Part shown: positions 44,400-53,100 of the stretch, piece after piece
Layout of the letters: every line of letters starts with the position of its first letter
How positions within the stretch are numbered: position 1 is the first letter of the stretch
Source: Pelagicoccus albus
GTDB taxonomy: Bacteria > Verrucomicrobiota > Verrucomicrobiia > Opitutales > Opitutaceae
Direction of reading: 5' to 3'
NCBI RefSeq assembly: GCF_014230145.1
Contig: NZ_JACHVC010000013.1
Location: 682,001-746,000 of the forward strand
Length of the DNA: 64,000 bases
Made by a program: the position numbers and the translations under genes
Notes under the pieces: generated by a model
What the model saw: only the letters and a program-made list of their open reading frames with translations
The model's database searches: none
What the model was told of the DNA's origin: nothing

Positions 44400-45368
44400 T
44401 CAGCTTGCCTTGCGGTGCTGGAGGCAGTCGAAAGCGACTGCGATCATCAGGACAGCTCCCTTGATAACCATCTGAGAGAACTGAGTCACGTTCATCAGAA
44501 CCAGACCATTACTCAGAACACCTAGAATGAGAACACCAGCAACGACGTTCGAAATTCTTCCAAATCCACCCGTGACACTAACTCCGCCGAGGACACAGGC
44601 TGTAAGAATATCAAACTCCAATCCCTTACCGGCCAGGACTTGAGCGGAGTTTGTTCTTGAGAGGATTACGATACCTGCGAGTCCCGCAAAGAATCCAGAT
44701 AGAGAATACACGAGGTATTTGACGTTCTTGACCTTGATTCCTGAGAGCTTGGCTGCCTCTTCGTTTCCACCTACGGCATAGAAATAGCGGCCGAAATACG
44801 TCTTATTGAGGATAAAAGCTCCGATGCTTAAAATCACCACCATTATGATTACCGGTATTGGGATAGGGCCTACATAGCCCTGCCCAATCACGGCAAACGA
44901 CGCGGGAAATCCATAAATCGGGAGACCTTCACAAATCAAGTAGGCCAAACCTTCTACAATAATCATCATCGCCAAGGTCACGATCAGCGGCGGCATGTTA
45001 AGATTTGCGATGATCCAGCCATTCGCAAAGCCGATGAAAGTAGCCATCGAGAGGGCCAAAACGATCGCCAGCGCCGGATGCATTCCAGCATTCACCATGC
45101 ACCAACCTCCAACGATATTGACCAAGGTTATGTTTGATCCAACCGAAAGGTCGATACCTCCCAAAAGGAGTACGAATGCGAAACCGACCGATGCGATACC
45201 GAGCATCGAAACCTGTCGTGCTACATTGAGCAGGTTATTGCTAACCAGGAAATTTTCTGACGCGATAGAGAAGAAAAAGACCAGCAACAAAAGGACGATG
45301 TAAATCCCGTTTCGCTTGGCAAATTCTACCGCGTTGGTGGCGTTTCTTAATTTATCTAAATATTCCAT
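44400..45368 (-). CDS. Sugar ABC transporter permease (RbsC type)
   Basis: Inner-membrane permease of 322 residues with about nine or ten helices. Family signature LVSNNLLNVARQVSMLGIASVGFAFVLL, then GGIDLSVGSNITLVNIVG, and GGVSVTGGFGRISNVVAGVLILG. It belongs to the CUT2 importers for monosaccharides and polyols. It lies 12 bases after the ATPase gene. Confidence 0.95.
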   Translation of the reverse strand: MEYLDKLRNATNAVEFAKRNGIYIVLLLLVFFFSIASENFLVSNNLLNVARQVSMLGIASVGFAFVLLLGGIDLSVGSNITLVNIVGGWCMVNAGMHPALAIVLALSMATFIGFANGWIIANLNMPPLIVTLAMMIIVEGLAYLICEGLPIYGFPASFAVIGQGYVGPIPIPVIIMVVILSIGAFILNKTYFGRYFYAVGGNEEAAKLSGIKVKNVKYLVYSLSGFFAGLAGIVILSRTNSAQVLAGKGLEFDILTACVLGGVSVTGGFGRISNVVAGVLILGVLSNGLVLMNVTQFSQMVIKGAVLMIAVAFDCLQHRKAS

Positions 45369-45380
45369 TAGTGTATTCTC

Positions 45381-46859
45381 CTACTTCTGCGAAGCGAAAT
45401 TCATAATAGCTTCCTGGTTGAAATCTTTGCGTTCGAGCTCTCCGGAAATCCGCCCTTCGCACAGCACTATAATCCGATCGGACATGCCCATGACCTCCTC
45501 CATCTCAGAGGAGATCATCAAAACCGCCTTGCCCGCCTCCACTAAGGAATTTACGAGGGCATAGATCTCAGACTTAGCTCCCACATCGATACCCCGAGTC
45601 GGTTCATCAAATATAACAAGGTCCGGTTCCGACGCGAGCCACCTAGCGATGATTACCTTCTGCTGGTTCCCTCCACTTAGGTTCTTGATTTTCTGCTCAA
45701 TCGACGGCGTTTTGATGCGGATCGATTCTTTGTAGTGGTTGGCGATACGCTTTTCCTCTTTCTGGTTAACCACCATGAGCTTGGACAATCTCTCCAGTAC
45801 CGACATGCTCGTGTTAGAGCGTATGTCCATCTCCAGAAGAGCACCCTTCCCCTTGCGATCCTCGGGTACGAGTGCGATGCCAGAATCAATAGCGTCTCGA
45901 GGCGTCTTCGGACTAATCTCCTTGCCATTGAGAAAAATCGATCCGCCAGTCTTTTTGGCAGCTCCAAAGAGAAGCTCAGCCGTTTCGGTACGACCTGCGC
46001 CGATTAGGCCAGCAAAGCCAAGAACCTCCCCTTTTCGTATTTGAAAACTGGTGCCACTGACTCCGTTTCCAGATAGGTCTTTAACCTCAAGGAGGACTTC
46101 ATCTGAAATGCAGTCTCCACGTGCCGGATACGTTTCCTTCAATTCGCGACCAACCATCATCTTCACAAGGTCGTTCATATTCGTATCGCACGTCTTCACC
46201 GTATCGATCTTATGGCCATCTCGCAGCACTGTTATGCGCTCAGTAAGCCTGAAAATCTCTTCCATCCGGTGGGATATGTAGATTATCGTAACGCCGGATT
46301 TCTTCAGTTTTTCTACCATCTGGTAGAGCCTTTCCGCTTCCGCAGAGGTTAGCGGAGCGGAAGGCTCGTCCATTATGAGAATCCTAGCGTTTTGCGATAG
46401 AGCCTTGGCGATTTCAACAAGCTGCTGGTAACCCACAGTGAGGCTGCTAACCAACGCATTGGGATCGATATCGATATTGAATTGCTCGAAGATCTTGGCC
46501 GATTCAGCCACCATCGCCTTTCGGTCGATCACGATCCCCTTGCGGATCGCCCGCCCAAGAAAGATATTCTCGGCTACCGACAACTCGCCCACCAGGTTGA
46601 ATTCCTGATAGATTACGCCAATTCCATTTTGCTCGGAGAGCTGAGGCGTCAGAGAAGAATACTCTTCGCCTCCAACTACAATCGACCCTTCATTAGGTAT
46701 GACCGCACCTGTACAACTCTTGATAAGCGTCGACTTCCCTGCCCCGTTTTCACCCACTAAAGCATGGGCCTCGCCCTCGATAAAATCGATGCTGACGTCA
46801 TTCAAAGCGATGACTCCGGGGTATTTTTTTGTGATATTCTTCAGCTGAAGTATGTTCAT
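45381..46859 (-). CDS. Sugar ABC transporter ATP-binding protein (RbsA type)
   Basis: Double-cassette CUT2 ATPase of 492 residues. The first Walker A GENGAGKSTL is intact, with Walker B ILIMDEPSAPL. The second cassette has the usual degenerate loop GLIGAGRTETAELL, signature LSGGNQQKV and DLVIFDEPTRGIDVG. It energises uptake through the adjacent RbsC-type permease. Confidence 0.96.
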   Translation of the reverse strand: MNILQLKNITKKYPGVIALNDVSIDFIEGEAHALVGENGAGKSTLIKSCTGAVIPNEGSIVVGGEEYSSLTPQLSEQNGIGVIYQEFNLVGELSVAENIFLGRAIRKGIVIDRKAMVAESAKIFEQFNIDIDPNALVSSLTVGYQQLVEIAKALSQNARILIMDEPSAPLTSAEAERLYQMVEKLKKSGVTIIYISHRMEEIFRLTERITVLRDGHKIDTVKTCDTNMNDLVKMMVGRELKETYPARGDCISDEVLLEVKDLSGNGVSGTSFQIRKGEVLGFAGLIGAGRTETAELLFGAAKKTGGSIFLNGKEISPKTPRDAIDSGIALVPEDRKGKGALLEMDIRSNTSMSVLERLSKLMVVNQKEEKRIANHYKESIRIKTPSIEQKIKNLSGGNQQKVIIARWLASEPDLVIFDEPTRGIDVGAKSEIYALVNSLVEAGKAVLMISSEMEEVMGMSDRIIVLCEGRISGELERKDFNQEAIMNFASQK

Positions 46860-46965
46860 TGTCGCGTCCTCAAAAAGTTGTTACAGCCAAACCTAGCGTT
46901 TGAGTGGATGGATTGCTCGAAAATTGGATACATCCGCTTTCCGAGCTCTGGTCCTGTGTCGTTTA

Positions 46966-47925
46966 CTACTTTACGAGAAACTTTGAGACGTTGTCCTTTG
47001 TCACGGGAATGAGCGTACGATAGATTTCCTTCTGCTCGATGGACTCTCCCGAAGTCAGCTTGGTAACCATCGCCCAAATCGCTTCAGCGATATCCTGGTT
47101 CGTGCCAGTAATCGTAACACTCATCCGTACGCCTTCGTTGTTGGTCATAGCGGAGAGCTCTGGCTGGGTAGCATCTGCCGCGAAGATGCCGAAATCGTCA
47201 GTGATCTTATTCGCGGCCTTCGCTGCCTCATTCGCACCTACGGAACCGCCTCCACCGATGGAACAAACAACCTTAACACCTGGGTTGGACTGAAAAATGG
47301 TTTCCATCTTCGAGATCCCTTCGGCGGGATTGATCGCGCTCGTCTCCGCTACGATCTTTGCATTCGGAGCAAGCTCTTGTATGGCATCACGGATACCGTT
47401 ACCGCGCTCGAGCAAGATTGGTAGCTGCGGGTAGTTAAGAATCGCTACCTCAGTCGAGCCGCCATGCTTCTCGTTGATCCACTTCGCAGCGTGCTTCCCA
47501 ATCTCGTAGCCGAGATCATGGTTGTCGATCAACCAAGCAAGGTCTGCATTCTTCAGGTTGTCATCCCAAGCAATCACCTTGATGCCAGCCTCGCGAGCTT
47601 GCTTGAGCGCGAACTCCACTCCGGCCGGATCTGCCGGATGCACGATCAGGACGTCTACTCCGCTGGATACAAAATTCTCGATCTGGGTGATCTGCTTGCC
47701 GGCATTACTCTCACATGCGACAAAGGTCATGCTGCCACCCTGAGCCTTAACTTCTTTTGCGATGGCCTGACAATAGCCAGCCCATGTCGGATTACTCAAA
47801 TCCTGGACTGTCATTCCAATTTTTATCGCCTCGCTCGAAGCCGAGCTCTCTTCGCTTTTGGGACTGCAGCCTACGATGGCAAAACTCGCGAGCATCGCCA
47901 CTAAACCTATGATAGTATTCTTCAT
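46966..47925 (-). CDS. Periplasmic sugar-binding lipoprotein (RbsB type)
   Basis: Type I periplasmic-binding-protein lipoprotein of 319 residues. The signal peptide ends with lipobox AIVGC (Cys20). Binding-fold signatures IGMTVQDLSNPTWAGY, NFVSSGVDVLIVHPAD and VIAWDDN are clear. The start at 47925 gives the signal peptide. A longer frame extends upstream across the kinase gap and is rejected. The ligand is probably a polyol by context. An AACCCC word lies 19 bases upstream. Confidence 0.93.
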   Translation of the reverse strand: MKNTIIGLVAMLASFAIVGCSPKSEESSASSEAIKIGMTVQDLSNPTWAGYCQAIAKEVKAQGGSMTFVACESNAGKQITQIENFVSSGVDVLIVHPADPAGVEFALKQAREAGIKVIAWDDNLKNADLAWLIDNHDLGYEIGKHAAKWINEKHGGSTEVAILNYPQLPILLERGNGIRDAIQELAPNAKIVAETSAINPAEGISKMETIFQSNPGVKVVCSIGGGGSVGANEAAKAANKITDDFGIFAADATQPELSAMTNNEGVRMSVTITGTNQDIAEAIWAMVTKLTSGESIEQKEIYRTLIPVTKDNVSKFLVK

Positions 47926-47951
47926 CTTATAATATATTTTATTTGGGGTTG

Positions 47952-47973
47952 TTTCTCTCAACACAGAGAGAAA
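47952..47973 (-). other. Intercistronic stem-loop
   Basis: TTTCTCTC (47952-47959) pairs with GAGAGAAA (47966-47973) around a 6-base loop, in the A/T-rich gap between the kinase and binding-protein genes. No T-run follows on the minus strand. It may set relative mRNA levels of the strongly needed binding protein. Confidence 0.4.
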
Positions 47974-48008
47974 ATCTAAGAAAATTTTTACCAGCAGAGC
48001 CTGCGGAC

Positions 48009-48902
48009 CTAAGTGAGACTCCACTTGCTGGCCATTTGGAGCGGAAAACCCGGAGTTGCTCCCTTTTGGGAGCACACATATGCGGCCACCTCATTTGCGA
48101 ACCGATTCACTTCGCTTAGTGGCTTGCCCAGCAGCAACCCGACACACAAGGTCGCCGTAAACGAGTCTCCGGCTCCAACCGTATCCACCGCTTGGACTTC
48201 GATGCCAGGAAAGTCGTCCGATTCCTCCGGCGTGTACAAAAGGCTGCCTTCAGGCCCACGTGTGTAAGCGACCAGTCGGAGAGAGAATCGGTCCGCGAGT
48301 TGGGCAAGCTGCTGCTGCACCGAGCCTTCCAACTCAAACATATCCGCAAGGACGGGCAACTCTTCATCGCTTAACTTCAGCACGTTGGCCAGTTTCAATG
48401 AGTCCTCGAGCAGGCCTGCGGAGAAATAAGACTGGCGCAAATTCACGTCGAAAATTTTCAACGCTCCCTCTCGCATTTTGCCCAAGAAAGACTGTATCGT
48501 CCTTTTCGATACTTCAGAACGTTGAGAGAGGGAACCAAAACAAACGGCATCGAGCTTCTCGGCGAGTTCCGATAGCTCTGCCGTGAAAGGGATGTGATCC
48601 CATGCGACATCCTCGTGAATCTCGTAAGTTGGCTTCCCAAACTTCAAAACGACATCCACGATGCCTGTCCTGCTATCCGGAACCTCGGTTACGTACACAG
48701 TGTCGACTCCCAGCCTAGAGAGGTGCGTAAATATCTCGTCTCCCAGCTCGTCAGCTCCAACGCAACTGACAGGATACGCGCTCGGCCCCAGCTGCTGCAC
48801 GTGGCAAGCGAAATTGGCTGGGGCGCCGCCAAGGCGCTTGTGATTTGGAAACAGGTCCCAAAGGACCTCGCCGATGCCGGCTACTATAAATCGTTTTGTC
48901 AC
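48009..48902 (-). CDS. PfkB family carbohydrate kinase, fructokinase-like
   Basis: A 297-residue PfkB kinase. The N-terminal GEVLWDLFP..RLGGAPANFACHVQQLG matches fructokinases. The catalytic VDTVGAGDSFTATL holds the base Asp. The start is GTG at 48902, directly preceded by AACCCC. It is first in the minus-strand polyol operon, and most likely phosphorylates fructose made by mannitol dehydrogenase. Confidence 0.92.
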   Translation of the reverse strand: MTKRFIVAGIGEVLWDLFPNHKRLGGAPANFACHVQQLGPSAYPVSCVGADELGDEIFTHLSRLGVDTVYVTEVPDSRTGIVDVVLKFGKPTYEIHEDVAWDHIPFTAELSELAEKLDAVCFGSLSQRSEVSKRTIQSFLGKMREGALKIFDVNLRQSYFSAGLLEDSLKLANVLKLSDEELPVLADMFELEGSVQQQLAQLADRFSLRLVAYTRGPEGSLLYTPEESDDFPGIEVQAVDTVGAGDSFTATLCVGLLLGKPLSEVNRFANEVAAYVCSQKGATPGFPLQMASKWSLT

Positions 48903-48977
48903 GGGGTTGAGGGGTTACTTGGAAAACACTCGATCGCTCGGGGCGATGCGATGACAAAACCTTCTCATTCTTCCGAC

Positions 48978-49020
48978 AAAAGTAAATTCAAAAGTAATTT
49001 TTTACTTTTCTTATTACTTA
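48978..49020. promoter_or_regulatory. Four evenly spaced half-sites (operator) ahead of the GntR-type gene
   Basis: AAAAGTAA occurs at 48978-48985 and 48990-48997, then its inverse TTACTTTT at 49002-49009 and TTACTTA at 49014-49020. The four starts are exactly 12 bp apart and the inner pair forms a palindrome with a TTTT spacer. The array lies 21 bases before the regulator ATG and about 75 bases from the divergent kinase start, so it is a strong candidate for the autoregulated operator of this locus. Confidence 0.65.
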
Positions 49021-49041
49021 CATTTGTATAACAAACTTTTC

Positions 49042-50139
49042 ATGAGTTCTTCAAAACTAAGGTACTTGCAGCTTTATGACGAATTATCGTCTTCGATTAA
49101 GAAACAGACCTTCTCGCCCGGGGACATGTTACCGACTGAGGCCGAATTGTGTGAAAAGTACAACGTTTCGCGACCCACCGTGGCTAAAGCGCTGAACATG
49201 CTCGCAAAGGAAAAGCTGGTACACCGTCGTTCAGGTTTCGGCACCCAAGTCATTGGGCCTGGCCGAACCGGGCTTAAAGCAGGCCTTTTGATTCCCCAGC
49301 TACAGGAAATCGAGATCTTCGAACCAATCTGCGCAAGCCTCATAGAGAGCGCCGGCATGGAGGCGATGCGGGTTCTTCGGCCCACTGAACTGAGCACCAA
49401 CCTCGAGCCTAAAACGATGGCGGAACTGCTGACGGACCGTTTCATTGAGGAGAAAGTCAACGGCGTCTTCTTCACTCCAGTCGAACACATCCCCTGCCAA
49501 CAAGACTTCAACCTGCAGATCATCAGAAGACTGAGAGAACAGAACATCGAAGTAGTGCTGCTCGATCGCGACGTCTACCCCTGGCCAAGACAGACACCGT
49601 GCGACCTGATAGGGATCGACAACATCGAAGCTGGATACGTCATGTGTGGACATCTAATCGGCCTCGGATGCCAAAACCTCGCCTTTGTTTCGGCTCCCAA
49701 TGTGGCGATGACCGTCGAGCTTCGCCGCTTGGGCTGCCGAGAGGCACTGGTGCATAACGGCCTGAGAGCCCGCGATCTGGTGGATGTAGAAATGCTAGTA
49801 GACACCCCCCAAAAGACAGCCCGTAAACTCTTGGATAAAAAGATAGATGGAATCATCTGCGCCAACGACGTCACAGCAGCTCCTCTCCTCAGGGCCCTCA
49901 TCGATCTGGGAGCAGACATACCATCCGCCATCAAAGTTTGCGGTTTCGACGACGTGAAATACGCCTCCCTTTTGTCAGTCCCCCTCACGAGTTACCACCA
50001 GCCCTGCAACGACATTGGAGAAGTAGCCGCCAAAGTAATGCTAAACCGCATCAAAAACCCAGAAAGCCCTAATTGTCGAATTTCACTAAATGGCCGCATC
50101 ATCGTTCGCGGATCTACCTCAGCCACTTCCGAGGAGTAG
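49042..50139 (+). CDS. GntR/LacI hybrid transcriptional regulator
   Basis: A 365-residue regulator with a GntR winged helix at the N-terminus (LYDELSSSIKKQTFSPGDMLPTEAELCEKYNVSRPTVAKALNML) and a LacI/periplasmic-binding effector domain (about 80-355: LIGIDNIEAGYVMCGHLI, GIICANDVTAAPLLRALI, KVCGFDDVKYASLLSVPLTSYHQP). This is the AraR-type arrangement. It is divergent from the polyol operon, which it presumably represses until the sugar or polyol binds. ATG at 49042 is preferred over an in-frame one 6 codons upstream. Confidence 0.93.
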   Translation: MSSSKLRYLQLYDELSSSIKKQTFSPGDMLPTEAELCEKYNVSRPTVAKALNMLAKEKLVHRRSGFGTQVIGPGRTGLKAGLLIPQLQEIEIFEPICASLIESAGMEAMRVLRPTELSTNLEPKTMAELLTDRFIEEKVNGVFFTPVEHIPCQQDFNLQIIRRLREQNIEVVLLDRDVYPWPRQTPCDLIGIDNIEAGYVMCGHLIGLGCQNLAFVSAPNVAMTVELRRLGCREALVHNGLRARDLVDVEMLVDTPQKTARKLLDKKIDGIICANDVTAAPLLRALIDLGADIPSAIKVCGFDDVKYASLLSVPLTSYHQPCNDIGEVAAKVMLNRIKNPESPNCRISLNGRIIVRGSTSATSEE

Positions 50140-50179
50140 CTATGCCAAAATTCCAAACCTCCGGCTACAGATGCAAATG

Positions 50180-53100
50180 CTAATCGCTAGCAAGCCCGAG
50201 GTCTATGCTCCAAAGCCCTGAGGGGAATTCAATGACTGGGGATGAGTCGACAGATTCGAGCCAGCTAACAGACTCTACTTCATCTGCTGGAATACCGTTT
50301 AACAAAACTCGTTCAACGTGAGCCTCCGGCAGTTTCACTCTGCCACGCATGTTTGCAGCAAGTGAAACCTCCAGTTCAAAATGCTCGCCATCCTTTTTCC
50401 AGCGTGCTTCTACCGGGCCACGCACGCTGTCGAAACGGGCTTCTGCCCAATCGATGCCTTCCACGGGTTGTGGAGCAATGGATACGAGCTTAAATCCGGG
50501 TTCTTCCGCGAGAGGAGAGATTCCGACTAGGCTGCTGTAAAACCACTCCATTATGTGACCGAGCATAAAGTGGTTCTGCGAAGAATGCCGCCCCGCATCC
50601 CAAGCCTCTGCGAGACTGGTCGCCCCATTGGCGATTTGCATTCCATAACCGGGCCGATCGGTCTGGTGATGCATGTCAAAGATCACATCAGAGCGGCCTG
50701 CTTGAGCGAGAGCTAGCAAAAGGTAACGATGTCCCACATCTCCGGCCGACAAAGCGTTCCCACGTGAACATATATCAGAGATAATCGTATCAAGAACGTC
50801 ATCACGAGCGTCCTCCGGAGCGAGTCCTAGAACCAAAGCCATGGCGTTGCCCGCTTGACTCGTCGCTCCATAGTTTTTCGCCACAGGGTCAAAATGGGCA
50901 TCATTGAAAGCGGTCTTGATTTGGGAGCCGAGACTCGAGAAACGCTCAGCATCACCGGTCTTCCCTAGCAAACGCGCTATGCGCTCCATGGTCCTTACAT
51001 CTTCGTAGTATGTCGCGGTCGCGGTCAGCGAGATAGGTGTAAGTTGCGAAAATCCGGGACGTTCAGGACCGAGATCATACCAATCGCCCAGACCGTGATT
51101 CAACAAATGGCCCTTCGATTTTCCACCGAGGTATTCAACATAGCGCAGCATCTCCTCGTAGTGTCGCTTAAACTCGCTCAAGTCTCCATTCCACAAATAC
51201 TGCTGCCAAGCGGCCAAAATCAAAGCGCTCCCCCATTCCGGCGAGTCTCTAAACGCTCCGTCAAACGTTATGAACTCTGGCGAGACATTGGTAACGAGTC
51301 CCTCCTCGGTTTGCGAATCAACCATATCACCGAAGCACTTCCGATAGAGTTGCGTGACATCGAACTCGTACCGAAGCGAGGGTCCGTTGAGGTGATATTG
51401 CTCCATCCAGCCTAGCCGCTCACGATGAGGGCAATCGGTCAGAACGCTCACCATGTTGCTTCGCTGAGCCCAACGTATGAGCTCCCGCGTCTGGTTGAAC
51501 AAGTCGCTCGAACTGGCAAAATGCCCTACTGGTTCGGAACTGGAGTGCGTCACCACGCTTTCAATACTGACAACTCGTGGAAGCTCCCCACCCTCTGTCG
51601 CCGGTTCAAGCTCGACCTGCACGTATCTCGCTCCGTGATAAAAGAATTGAGGAGCCCAGCTTTCGACCTTTCCTTCGCCGAGTAGCGTGTACTGCCAGTA
51701 TGCATCCTTGGCCCCATGAGCCGAGGATCCCCGATAAATACTGCCGTCCTCTTTGAGCAACTCACCGGGCAGCAATCTAACCTTCGATCCGGCAGGCCCT
51801 TTCACTTCCAATTCAGGCATCATGGAAGCGTTTTGGCCAAAGTCATAGATAAACTTCCCCTCGCCCAGCTGCGAAATCATAACAGGTTCAAACCGCTCAT
51901 GACCGACCAGAGCTGGAGCGGCGTAAGAGGCCCCCTTTAGCTCTCCAGCTGGAGCAGAAGCAACGGCTGCAGGTGCCCAAGAAGCACCTTCGAAACCTGC
52001 CTTGGTCCATCCACGATCTTCGAGTCGAGCGTCGTAGTCCTCCCCTCCATACATATGACTATAGGTAGTTGGTCCAACTTTCGCCTGCCAGGTATCATCA
52101 GTCACGAGACGCTGACTAGATCCATCTTTGTAGCGAATCAGCAAACTAACGATAGCCTTGAGCGGACGGAATCTGCCTACGAATTTGGTGTAGCGTTTAC
52201 CTGGATCGGTAACGCTGTACATGCCTCCTGCCAGATCCAAACCGATGGCATTTGGCCCCGCTTTCAACAATTCAGTCACATCCCTCGTATCATAGAGAAC
52301 GGTCTCATCCGTATCCGTCCAACCAGGACCTAGGCGATCCTTGCCAACTACTTCGCCATTGATCTGCAAAGCATAGCTTCCCAGACCAGCCACATGCAAC
52401 ATAGCGGATTCCACATCCGAGCTAACCTCAAACTCTTTGCGGAGCTGGGCCGTTTTGGTGCCCATTGGATTGCTACCCGGTACACCCTTTCCGTCGACCA
52501 CCGCGGATGCGGACCACAACCCTTCTTCCCTAGAATCGCTGGCTGAGATTTTTGCACCGAGAGCTACGTTCTTCCCACTGCTCAGGATCTCAATCTGACT
52601 TAAAGCCAAGCAAATTTCGCCATCCAAATCCCGCAAGCGCGGAACTTCCATGCGGAAGTAGCGAGCGTTCTGCGGTGTTTCTAATTCAAAATGATGTTTC
52701 GTAAACCACTTGTTCGTGTGCGGCGGGACCGTGTAGTCAACGACTAGATACGGATTCTCAAACCTATAGCTCTCGGATAACTCGACCTTAAACTCGGTCG
52801 GGAAACCAAGACGCTCGGCAACAGTGTGCCGCAGCGAGTGCAGAAAGATTTCATCTATCGCATAACTCTGGCCCAAATCGATTTGCAACCACTTGGGCGA
52901 GTCAACCGATTCCTCGGAATGCGACCGGTATCCGAGGTGAGGACGATTGGCGACCAGCCAATCAGGATGCGTAATCCACTCCGCTCCCGCCCAATCAGCC
53001 GAGGTAAGAGCCCCAGTTGTCAATTTGGCCACAGGGGACCATTCGCTAGCTTTGCCGGTTTGATCCCATATTTTGACCTTCCAGAAATACGTAGAAGAGC

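Noticed and set aside
47926-48075. Extended start for the sugar-binding protein overlapping the kinase gene
   Set aside because: It would bury the lipoprotein signal peptide inside the protein. The start at 47925 exposes it.
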